Source: Maribacter sp.
Lineage (GTDB): Bacteria > Bacteroidota > Bacteroidia > Flavobacteriales > Flavobacteriaceae
Length of the DNA stretch: 10,038 nucleotides
Assembly (NCBI GenBank): GCA_018679695.1
Contig: JAHHKH010000382.1
Location: forward strand, 1 to 10,038
Reading direction: 5' to 3'
In this document: one piece after another, positions 1 to 5,792 of the stretch
Position numbering within the stretch: the stretch's first letter is position 1
Layout of the letters: each line of letters begins with the position of its first letter
The notes under the pieces: model-generated
What the model was told of the DNA's origin: nothing
Database searches by the model: none
What the model saw: only the letters and a program-made list of their open reading frames with translations
Translations under genes and position numbers: made by a program

Positions 1-174
1 GTGCTGGCCCTATTACTTATCGCTTACAATGTAACTTTGGTAGATTTCAATAATCCATTGGAAGGAAATAGTATCATTGCCATTATCGGCATTTTAGCCG
101 CGATATGCGCGATAATACTCTTATTGATATTTATGACATCCCGAAAGATTCAAAAAAAAATAGAAGAGGATTAA
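1..174 (+). CDS. Small two-helix membrane protein, C-terminal part (5' end outside window)
   Basis: An open frame runs from the first base to a TAA at 172-174 and gives 57 residues. The visible protein has a hydrophobic stretch at about residues 1-14, a short polar loop (DFNNPLEGNS, about 19-28), a second strongly hydrophobic helix at about 29-47, and a basic then acidic tail (TSRKIQKKIEED). This is the build of a small inner-membrane protein with a charged cytoplasmic tail. The first codon is GTG, but the frame is open to the window edge and begins inside a hydrophobic helix, so the true start is probably a few codons upstream. It converges on the S41 protease gene with 63 bp between the two stop codons. 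I do not recognise a named family and assign no function. Confidence 0.6.
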   Translation: MLALLLIAYNVTLVDFNNPLEGNSIIAIIGILAAICAIILLLIFMTSRKIQKKIEED

Positions 175-237
175 ACCTTGAATTTAGCATTTTTGCAATC
201 TCTCAACTAAAGCGATCGGATTGAATACGGTCTCGTT

Positions 238-1863
238 CTAGTTCTTCGATTCAATCGTTGCAGCCTCTCCCTGTCTAATCATTGGCCTATCCAAATCCAA
301 TACTTTCTTGAGCATTGCATCCGATGTGCCCTTAATTTCCGCATGGACATTGGCCCCGAATAATTGTTCTGCCAATGCAGCCTTTAAATACAATTTAAGT
401 TGATCTTCGAAATCGTAGAAATTCATTTTTAAGCCTCTGTCTACCGAATAATCAACGAACCTTTCAAAAAGAATATCATCTACCTTGAACTCTCTGATAA
501 ACTCATCCTTGGAAATATCATTGAAACGCTTACGATCTTCATCTAAATACTCAAAAACAAAAAAGGAAAGAAAACCAAGACTGTCCATACTCTCAACAGC
601 TTCTTCCTCATTCGTCCCGATTGGGACAAAGACATCAGGAATAATACCGCCCCCTCCGTAAACCACCCTGCCTTTAGGAGTTGTGAATTTTAAAGAGTCG
701 GCGACTTTAATACTGTCAACAGAAACCAATTCACCATTGTGGTACCTATCGGTGAATTGCTTGTAATAATCTTTATTACCATTTTCATAGGTTCGCTGTA
801 TGCTGCGACCCGTTGGCGTGTAATAACGTGATACAGTAAGTCTAACCGCCGAGCCATCACCCAATTCCATTTCGCGTTGCACCAAACCCTTTCCAAACGA
901 ACGACGACCTACAATGGTCCCAATATCATTATCCTGCAAGGCCCCAGCAATTATTTCGCTGGCCGAGGCAGAACGCTCATTGATTAGAACATAAATAGGC
1001 TTATCCTCAAAACTTCCTTTATCAGTAGCATATATATTATCTATTTTCCCTTTTTTGTTTTTAGTAAAAAGTATCAATTTCCCTGCCTCCAAAAACTCAT
1101 CGGCCATTTGTTCCGCAATACCCAAATAACCCCCAGGATTGTCCCTTAAGTCCAAAGTAAGTTTTTCTGCTCCCATTTCCCGCAGTTCCTTAAGTGCTGA
1201 TTTAAACTCCTTGAATGTTGATTCGGCAAAACGATTCACCTTAATATAACCCATGGTAGGGGTCATCATAAAATAGGATTCAACACTTTTTATGGGAACC
1301 ACGTCCCTTTTAACACGTACCTTAAAAGTCCGGTCTTCACTTCTTCGATAGACAGTAAGTTCCACATAAGATCCCTTTTTACCTTTTAACGTTTCCACGA
1401 TTTTATCGCTGTCCAAGTTTCGTCCGAATAGGGTGTCATTGTCTGCGATTAAAATACGATCCCCAGGCAAGATTCCCTTTATAAAACTTGGGCCTTCCTC
1501 TACGGTTCGTATAACCGAAATCGTATCTTTATAAGGGTAAAAATTTATACCGATCCCTACAAAATCGCCCTTCATGTTCTCAGAGACCTCATTCATTTCA
1601 CGTTTGGGTATATACACCGAATGGGGATCCAATTTTTCAAGAATGTTGTTCACTGTTACATCTACAATACTATCGGTATTTATCTCATCAACATATTCAT
1701 AATCTATATAATCAATAAGCCTGTTGAGCTTGTCTTTTTTGGAATTCGTGGTGAATAACTTTTCAGGGGAATCATTGAAATGAAGTTTACCACCGACAAA
1801 AACACCCAAGGCAAGGGCGCCGGCTATAACCGTTGGCAATATGTAACCATATTTTCTCTTCAC
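238..1863 (-). CDS. S41-family C-terminal processing peptidase with PDZ domain
   Basis: This 541-residue serine protease of the CtpA/Prc family cleaves proteins near their C-termini outside the cytoplasm. An N-terminal hydrophobic segment (about residues 8-25) acts as signal anchor, so the enzyme is probably tethered to the inner membrane and faces the periplasm. A helical region with LDPHSVYIP (78-86) precedes a PDZ domain (about 98-185; GILPGDRIL at 130-138). The S41 core follows, with LDLRDNPGG at 237-245. The catalytic dyad is visible: Ser300 in SASASEI, placed by its 25-residue spacing from Lys325 in SFGKG as in E. coli Prc. Length suits the Bacteroidota subfamily. The start is GTG at 1861-1863; five codons upstream the frame is closed by a TAA shared in position with the dCMP deaminase stop, so no ATG is possible. 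Only 12 bp separate it from that gene, implying co-transcription. The physiological substrate is unknown. Confidence 0.95.
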   Translation of the reverse strand: MKRKYGYILPTVIAGALALGVFVGGKLHFNDSPEKLFTTNSKKDKLNRLIDYIDYEYVDEINTDSIVDVTVNNILEKLDPHSVYIPKREMNEVSENMKGDFVGIGINFYPYKDTISVIRTVEEGPSFIKGILPGDRILIADNDTLFGRNLDSDKIVETLKGKKGSYVELTVYRRSEDRTFKVRVKRDVVPIKSVESYFMMTPTMGYIKVNRFAESTFKEFKSALKELREMGAEKLTLDLRDNPGGYLGIAEQMADEFLEAGKLILFTKNKKGKIDNIYATDKGSFEDKPIYVLINERSASASEIIAGALQDNDIGTIVGRRSFGKGLVQREMELGDGSAVRLTVSRYYTPTGRSIQRTYENGNKDYYKQFTDRYHNGELVSVDSIKVADSLKFTTPKGRVVYGGGGIIPDVFVPIGTNEEEAVESMDSLGFLSFFVFEYLDEDRKRFNDISKDEFIREFKVDDILFERFVDYSVDRGLKMNFYDFEDQLKLYLKAALAEQLFGANVHAEIKGTSDAMLKKVLDLDRPMIRQGEAATIESKN

Positions 1864-1875
1864 ACTTCTGTCTAT

Positions 1876-2316
1876 TTAAAATACTGTTTCTTCGATAATG
1901 GGCATATGCACCAGTTCAACACCGGCCTTTTCCAGAAATTCCAACCCAGAAACATCTTTATAGGCAGTTCTATATACTACACGTTTTATGCCAGACTGGT
2001 GGATCAACTTGCTACATTCCTTACAAGGCGAGAGGGTGATATATAGCGTAGCCCCTTCACAGGATTGCGTAGAAGAAGCCACCTTTGAAATCGCATTGGC
2101 CTCGGCATGCAGCACATACCATTTCGTATAACCTTCCTCATCTTCACAATCATTCTCAAAACCGGTTGGCGTGCCATTAAAACCGTCTGAGATGATCATC
2201 CGATCTTTAACAATAATTGCTCCTACTTGTTTACGTTCACAAAAAGATAACTTACCCCATTCCTGGGCCATTCTAAGATATGCTTTATCATATTTTTCTT
2301 GTTTGGTTTTCTTCAT
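1876..2316 (-). CDS. dCMP deaminase (cytidine/deoxycytidylate deaminase family)
   Basis: The 146-residue cytoplasmic zinc enzyme converts dCMP to dUMP, feeding dTMP synthesis. The zinc site is intact: His70-Ala-Glu72 (proton-shuttle Glu) in VLHAEANA, and the PCxxC pair Cys98/Cys101 in SPCKEC. Residues CEDEEGYTKWY (57-67) form the insertion before the HAE motif typical of deoxycytidylate deaminases rather than tRNA adenosine deaminases. I start at ATG 2316 because MKKTKQEKYDKAYLRMAQEW matches the usual beginning of the family. An in-frame ATG at 2364 would add 16 residues (from MKAGILVLCQ) with no match to the family fold. A candidate -7 element at 2374-2381 suits a leader of about 50 nt for the shorter form. 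It lies 87 bp after the HupE-like gene and 12 bp before the S41 protease gene. The end (PIIEETVF) is slightly extended beyond the core. Confidence 0.93.
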   Translation of the reverse strand: MKKTKQEKYDKAYLRMAQEWGKLSFCERKQVGAIIVKDRMIISDGFNGTPTGFENDCEDEEGYTKWYVLHAEANAISKVASSTQSCEGATLYITLSPCKECSKLIHQSGIKRVVYRTAYKDVSGLEFLEKAGVELVHMPIIEETVF

Positions 2317-2373
2317 CGAGGAAAAACTACTTTTTTGGCATAGGACTAATATACCTGCTTTCAAAAAGCCCTA

Positions 2374-2381
2374 CAAAACTA
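2374..2381 (-). promoter_or_regulatory. Candidate -7 promoter element upstream of dCMP deaminase
   Basis: On the - strand the sequence reads TAGTTTTG, a full match to the Bacteroidota -7 consensus TAnnTTTG. Transcription would begin near 2368, giving a leader of about 50 nt to the chosen ATG at 2316. I see no good TTTG at the expected -33 position, where a palindrome lies instead. It may be an internal promoter for the dCMP deaminase/protease pair. Confidence 0.4.
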
Positions 2382-2384
2382 TAT

Positions 2385-2404
2385 GGTTAAATTTAACATT
2401 AACC
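2385..2404. repeat. Palindrome between HupE-like and dCMP deaminase genes
   Basis: The + strand holds the perfect 12-bp palindrome GTTAAATTTAAC (2386-2397). The outer arms GGTTAA (2385-2390) and TTAACC (2399-2404) can also pair as a 6-bp stem with an 8-nt loop. It touches the stop codon of the HupE-like gene and lies just upstream of the candidate -7 element at 2374-2381, so it could be an operator or a weak RNA hairpin after the HupE-like gene. There is no adjoining T tract, so it does not look like an intrinsic terminator. AT-rich palindromes of this size can arise by chance. Confidence 0.4.
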
Positions 2405-2988
2405 TACCTAGGGAACGTAGCAATTAACATTGGTATTGTAATAATAATAACCAAAATTGAAACAATGGTTATGAAATGAACTTGTTTTATCTTAAAAATT
2501 GATTGAGACAAGAACGCCAAGGCAAGAACAGCCAGGACAATCAGTATCTGTGCTATTTCTATGCCAGCAGCAAAGCCCAAAAGGGGTGAAAACTTCTCAT
2601 CTTCACCAGACATGAGCATCTTAAAATAATTACTGAAGCCAAAACCATGAATAAGTCCAAAAAAAGCGGTAGCTAAAATATGCAGAAAAAGGCTTCTTTC
2701 CTTAGGAACCCATTTAACATAAAAAAGGTCTAAAACTGCGGTCAAAAGAATGGTCACGGGAATAAGGAATTCGATCAAACCAACATCCATCGCCACGATT
2801 TCATACACCGAAAGCCCGAGCGACAGACAATGGGTAATCGTAAAAACCGTTACCAAAACCAAAACTTTCTTCCAACTTTTGAAGCTAAAAGGCAGGCTTA
2901 GTGCAATTAAAAACAAAATATGGTCGTAGGCCGCAAAGTCAAGTACATGATTAAGCCCCAATTGAATATAAAACAAGATACCTTCCAT
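2404..2988 (-). CDS. HupE/UreJ-family integral membrane protein (HupE_UreJ_2 type)
   Basis: This 194-residue inner-membrane protein has about six hydrophobic segments (roughly 22-36, 41-60, 68-90, 100-120, 134-160, 170-191). The conserved polar residues of the HupE/UreJ family are present inside or beside helices: Asp22-His23 (YDHILFL), His53 (TITHCLSL), Glu73, His103, His114 in GLIHGFGF (111-118), and Glu144 in GIEIAQ. Family members near hydrogenase or urease genes are thought to be nickel or cobalt transporters. Here no hydrogenase, urease or nickel chaperone gene is visible, so the substrate is unassigned; metal ion transport is inference. The start codon is ATG, 19 bp after the stop of the DjlA-like gene, which suggests co-transcription. 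Length is normal for the short Bacteroidota form, which lacks a long N-terminal extracytoplasmic domain. Confidence 0.85.
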   Translation of the reverse strand: MEGILFYIQLGLNHVLDFAAYDHILFLIALSLPFSFKSWKKVLVLVTVFTITHCLSLGLSVYEIVAMDVGLIEFLIPVTILLTAVLDLFYVKWVPKERSLFLHILATAFFGLIHGFGFSNYFKMLMSGEDEKFSPLLGFAAGIEIAQILIVLAVLALAFLSQSIFKIKQVHFITIVSILVIIITIPMLIATFPR

Positions 2989-3007
2989 TTTTTACAATAT
3001 GGGCAAT

Positions 3008-3742
3008 TTAAGATATGCCCCTCTCTTTTTGAATTTGTTCATACGCTTTTTGAACTTCCTTGAACTTATCCTCAGCTCCCTTTTTTATGGCCTCATTTTC
3101 GGTATTCACTCGATCGGGATGATATTTTTTTGCCATGGTGCGATAGGCTTTCTTTATTTCATCGTTCGAAGCAGTTTTATCTATCTCCAGGATTTTATAG
3201 GCATTATCCGCTGATTTCACAAACATGGCCATGATGCTCTCAAAGTCTCGTATGGCCACTCTCAAAAATCGGGCTATTTCACGAATTTTGTTTATCTCCG
3301 GATTCCTAATGGCCCCATCTGCTTGGGCAATACCAAACAAAAAGTGCAACAATTGCAATCGCACTTCATATCGGGTCCGCTGGTTCAAATAAGAACAAAT
3401 GCGCTGGGCAGAAATTTCACGTTTTTTGTTTATCTCATTAAATGTCCTAAAAATTGCATTGGCTTTTTCCTTACCATAGGTTGACACAAAATACTGTCGC
3501 ACATAGTCCAATTCCCGCTGACTCACCGAGCCATCAGCCTTGATTACTATGGAACATAAGGAGAGTAAATTCAATTCAAAATCAGCTGGTGATACCTGTT
3601 GGCGGGTCATATCGCGAAAAACAGTACCAGCACCACCCCTGCTGTTTAAGCTATCTATGAAGCTTCCGAGTAAAAAACCGATAATCGCACCGGGTAATCT
3701 AAAAATGGAATACCCTAGAAGGGCGATGAACCATTTGATCAT
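3008..3742 (-). CDS. djlA: DjlA-like membrane-anchored co-chaperone (TerB + J domain)
   Basis: The 244-residue protein has three parts in the order of E. coli DjlA. The N-terminal membrane segment (about 3-30) ends in a glycine zipper, GAIIGFLLG (Gly18, Gly22, Gly26), which suggests helix packing or dimerisation. A TerB-like helical domain follows (about 54-170), with two acidic motifs, KADGSVSQRE (68-77) and QADGAIRNPE (140-149), that resemble the paired metal-binding sites of TerB. A C-terminal J domain (about 180-242) carries the essential His-Pro-Asp at 208-210 in KKYHPDR, so it should stimulate the ATPase of DnaK at the cytoplasmic face of the membrane. The start is ATG and is well placed: a candidate -7 element (3762-3769) predicts transcription about 13 bp upstream. 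It is probably the first gene of the - strand unit. The symbol rests on domain architecture; the exact client pathway is unknown. Confidence 0.85.
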   Translation of the reverse strand: MIKWFIALLGYSIFRLPGAIIGFLLGSFIDSLNSRGGAGTVFRDMTRQQVSPADFELNLLSLCSIVIKADGSVSQRELDYVRQYFVSTYGKEKANAIFRTFNEINKKREISAQRICSYLNQRTRYEVRLQLLHFLFGIAQADGAIRNPEINKIREIARFLRVAIRDFESIMAMFVKSADNAYKILEIDKTASNDEIKKAYRTMAKKYHPDRVNTENEAIKKGAEDKFKEVQKAYEQIQKERGIS

Positions 3743-3761
3743 ACTTTAACTAAATTTTTGC

Positions 3762-3769
3762 CAAAGATA
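3762..3769 (-). promoter_or_regulatory. Candidate -7 promoter element of the djlA-like unit
   Basis: The - strand reads TATCTTTG, a full match to TAnnTTTG. Its position predicts a transcription start near 3755 and a leader of about 13 nt before the ATG at 3742. No clear -33 TTTG is seen. The element is identical, including the free bases and the following (G/A)CA, to the one facing the other way at 3838-3845. Confidence 0.5.
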
Positions 3770-3774
3770 TGATT

Positions 3775-3825
3775 TTACCTAGCAATACTTATGATAATGA
3801 AAAGTTAAGACCATGGTATTACCTA
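3775..3825. repeat. Direct repeat TTACCTA in divergent promoter region
   Basis: TTACCTA occurs at 3775-3781 and again at 3819-3825, 44 bp apart start to start, each followed within a few bases by ATAC (3785-3788 and 3826-3829). Both copies lie between the two outward-facing -7 elements, where operator sites would be expected. With only seven identical bases this may be chance. Confidence 0.3.
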
Positions 3826-3837
3826 ATACAAATTGGT

Positions 3838-3845
3838 TATCTTTG
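3838..3845 (+). promoter_or_regulatory. Candidate -7 promoter element of the bacilliredoxin gene
   Basis: TATCTTTG fully matches the Bacteroidota -7 consensus TAnnTTTG and is followed by ACA. Transcription would begin near 3851, leaving a leader of about 27 nt to the ATG at 3878. The expected -33 element is weak (a TGG at 3814-3816 is the nearest match). Confidence 0.5.
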
Positions 3846-3877
3846 ACAACTTTTAAAAATCGATAAAAAAATTATAT

Positions 3878-4288
3878 ATGTATCCTGCTGAATTGGTAAA
3901 ACCCATGAGAGATGACTTAGCTTCTGCTGGGTTCGAAGAATTATATACGGCCGAAGCGGTCGAAAAGGCTATTAATAAAAAGGGCACTACATTAGTCGTA
4001 GTCAACTCAGTATGTGGCTGCGCAGCCGCAAATGCACGCCCCGCTGCAAAAATGAGCCTTATGAATGCTAAAAAACCAGACCATACGGTTACGGTTTTCG
4101 CTGGTGTTGACACCGAAGCTGTTGATGCTGCCCGTAATCTAATGATACCTTTCCCTCCTTCTTCGCCAAGTATGGCCTTGTTCAAGGATGGTGAATTGGT
4201 TCATATGATCGAACGACATCATATTGAGGGGAGACCCGCCGAATTAATTGCAGAGAACTTAACGGAGGCCTTTAACGAGTACTGTTAA
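3878..4288 (+). CDS. BrxA/BrxB-family bacilliredoxin (YphP/YqiW family)
   Basis: The 136-residue cytoplasmic protein has a thioredoxin-like fold family signature, with the Cys-Gly-Cys active site at 46-48 in SVCGCAAANARP. Such a CGC motif is the hallmark of the YphP/YqiW (BrxA/BrxB) family, which in Firmicutes reduces proteins carrying mixed disulfides with bacillithiol. The remaining core is present (HTVTVFAGVDTEA about 68-80, IPFPPSSPSMALFKDGELVHMIERHHIEGR about 89-118). The very last residue is a third cysteine (Cys136). Start ATG with MYPAELVKPMR is typical of the family. It is flanked by a candidate promoter and a strong terminator, so it is probably a single-gene unit, divergent from the djlA-like gene. 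Whether this organism makes bacillithiol cannot be seen here; the protein might work with another low-molecular-weight thiol. Confidence 0.92.
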   Translation: MYPAELVKPMRDDLASAGFEELYTAEAVEKAINKKGTTLVVVNSVCGCAAANARPAAKMSLMNAKKPDHTVTVFAGVDTEAVDAARNLMIPFPPSSPSMALFKDGELVHMIERHHIEGRPAELIAENLTEAFNEYC

Positions 4289-4311
4289 ATCGTGAATAAA
4301 AAAGATAGTAT

Positions 4312-4345
4312 AAAACCGCTCCAAAAAGAGCGGTTTTTTATTTTT
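4312..4345 (+). terminator. Intrinsic terminator after the bacilliredoxin gene
   Basis: A perfect 10-bp stem, AAAACCGCTC (4312-4321) with GAGCGGTTTT (4328-4337), encloses a 6-nt loop CAAAAA. It is followed by an uninterrupted T run that continues, broken by one A, to 4345. It lies 23 bp after the bacilliredoxin stop and only 5 bp before the start codon of the next gene. The stem's left-arm A run also gives a short T run on the - strand, but no - strand gene ends nearby. Confidence 0.92.
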
Positions 4346-4346
4346 G
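4339..4346 (+). promoter_or_regulatory. Possible -7 element overlapping the terminator tail
   Basis: TATTTTTG matches TAnnTTTG and sits in the terminator's T tract. It would start transcription at about the ATG at 4351, implying a leaderless or nearly leaderless mRNA for the acyltransferase. No -33 TTTG is seen, since that region is the terminator stem. The match may be a by-product of the T tract; the promoter could instead lie further upstream, with partial read-through of the terminator. Confidence 0.25.
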
Positions 4347-4350
4347 TTAC

Positions 4351-5088
4351 ATGCAAAAACTTTTGGCATATCCCCTTACGGTTATCTACTTCCTTTTTTT
4401 TGGACTGATATTGGTGGTATTCCACCCCATTCAATGGATTTGTTTTCATGTATTTGGCTATGAGGCCCATAAAGGAAGTGTAAGTTTACTCAATTTATGC
4501 CTTCTCCGATGTACTCATCTTTTAGGAACTACTTACGAGTTCAACAATCCACATCATATACCTATAGAGCGACCTCTGATTTTAGTTTTGAACCACCAAA
4601 GCATGAACGACATTCCGCCGATTATATGGTTCATGCGCAAACACCATCCTAAATTCGTAAGTAAGATTGAATTGGGAAAAGGCATACCCAGTGTCTCTTT
4701 CAATTTAAGACATGGAGGATCGGTATTGATCGACAGGAAAGATAGTAAGCAGGCCTTGGTTCAAATAGCGAAACTGGGAAAGTATATCGAAAAATACAAT
4801 CGTAGTGCTGTTATATTTCCTGAAGGAACACGGAGCAGAAATGGTGTTCCTAAAAAATTTCAACCGACCGGGCTCAGAATCCTTATGAAAAATGCTCCGT
4901 CTGCATTGATCGTTCCAATTAGTATAAATAATTCTTGGAAAATGCTCCGTTATGGCAAGTTCCCATACGGAATAGGTAATCGCATAACTTTTGACGTGCA
5001 TCAACCCATAGAAAACCAAGGAGAACTGGATGGATTGATTGCCATGGCAGAGGAAAAGGTTACTGCCGGAATTAATCTGCCAAAATGA
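4351..5088 (+). CDS. PlsC-type 1-acyl-sn-glycerol-3-phosphate acyltransferase
   Basis: This 245-residue membrane-associated enzyme belongs to the lysophospholipid acyltransferase superfamily, which transfers a fatty acyl chain to lysophosphatidate or a related lysolipid at the inner membrane. The N-terminus has a hydrophobic helix (about 5-32). The family motifs appear in order: HX4D as NHQSMND with His82 and Asp87 (catalytic), VLIDRKD (125-131), FPEGTRS (156-162; glycerol-phosphate binding) and VPISI (188-192). The start must be at or near ATG 4351, because the next in-frame Met is inside the HX4D motif. That ATG lies 5 bp after a terminator, so its promoter is unclear. Its TGA overlaps the ATG of the HD gene by four bases. 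Substrate is not fixed by sequence alone: flavobacteria often hold several PlsC paralogues, including ones acting on aminolipids. Confidence 0.93.
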   Translation: MQKLLAYPLTVIYFLFFGLILVVFHPIQWICFHVFGYEAHKGSVSLLNLCLLRCTHLLGTTYEFNNPHHIPIERPLILVLNHQSMNDIPPIIWFMRKHHPKFVSKIELGKGIPSVSFNLRHGGSVLIDRKDSKQALVQIAKLGKYIEKYNRSAVIFPEGTRSRNGVPKKFQPTGLRILMKNAPSALIVPISINNSWKMLRYGKFPYGIGNRITFDVHQPIENQGELDGLIAMAEEKVTAGINLPK

Positions 5089-5744
5089 AAAATCAGGAAA
5101 TCATTGCCAAAACCATCTCATTTGTTCAAAAAAAATTGAACGGCGCTGAAGGTGGACATGACTGGTTTCACACACACCGTGTGTTTATAAACTCCAAGCA
5201 GATTGCAGAGGGTGAAGATAGTGATGATCTCGTAGTTTCATTAGGGGCATTGCTACATGACATTGCCGATGCCAAGTTCCATGATGGCGATGAAAGCGTT
5301 GGCCCAAAAGTTGCCAAGGAGTTTCTAGAATCTATAAAAGTGGAACAAGATGTTATTGAACATGTAATACATATCATTGACAACATTTCCTTTAAAAACA
5401 GTTTCGATCATAGACTCAAAAAGTTCGATTCGAAAGAACTTCAAATTGTACAGGATGCAGACCGCTTAGATGCTATTGGCGCCATAGGTATTGCGCGGGC
5501 CTTTAATTATGGGGGATTTAAAAATCGGGAAATGTACAACCCAAAAATCACGCCCAATTTGAACCTGACCAAAGAGGAATACAAAAAATCAGCAACCCCC
5601 ACTATAAATCACTTTTACGAAAAACTACTTCTGCTGAAAGGTAAAATGAATACTGAAACCGGTAAAAAATTAGCTGCGGAAAGACACGATTATATGTTGA
5701 ATTTTCTGGATCGGTTTTATAAGGAATGGAACGGTAGTTCGTAA
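5085..5744 (+). CDS. HD-domain phosphohydrolase (YedJ/YpgQ-like)
   Basis: The 219-residue cytoplasmic protein has the metal-binding HD pattern: GGHDWFHTHRV (23-33) supplies His31, LLHDIAD (56-62) supplies His58-Asp59, and QDADRLDAIGAIGIARAF (123-140) supplies the final Asp. The long QDADRLDAIGA motif is diagnostic of the YedJ/YpgQ subgroup; B. subtilis YpgQ is a nucleotide pyrophosphohydrolase, but the substrate here is not shown. Length fits the family. The ATG at 5085 overlaps the TGA of the acyltransferase as ATGA, so translation is probably coupled and both share a transcript. No promoter of its own is evident. Downstream, the stop TAA converges on the radical SAM gene with 48 bp between; a small hairpin there (5745-5757) has no T tract. 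The partnership with a lipid enzyme is unexplained and may be only positional. Confidence 0.92.
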   Translation: MKNQEIIAKTISFVQKKLNGAEGGHDWFHTHRVFINSKQIAEGEDSDDLVVSLGALLHDIADAKFHDGDESVGPKVAKEFLESIKVEQDVIEHVIHIIDNISFKNSFDHRLKKFDSKELQIVQDADRLDAIGAIGIARAFNYGGFKNREMYNPKITPNLNLTKEEYKKSATPTINHFYEKLLLLKGKMNTETGKKLAAERHDYMLNFLDRFYKEWNGSS

Positions 5745-5792
5745 AGCTTGGCAAGCTACTTAACCTGATTAAAAAGACTCTTAAATGGAACT

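Noticed and set aside
1780..2046. 88-codon + strand open frame across the protease/deaminase junction
   Set aside because: It spans two well-supported - strand genes and shows no family features.
3853..4185. 110-codon - strand open frame opposite the bacilliredoxin gene
   Set aside because: The + strand has the CGC motif, full family length, promoter and terminator; the - strand frame has none of these.
5741..5758. Small hairpin AGCTTGGCAAGCT just after the HD gene stop as a terminator
   Set aside because: The stem is only five base pairs with a three-base loop and there is no T tract on either strand, so termination is not supported.
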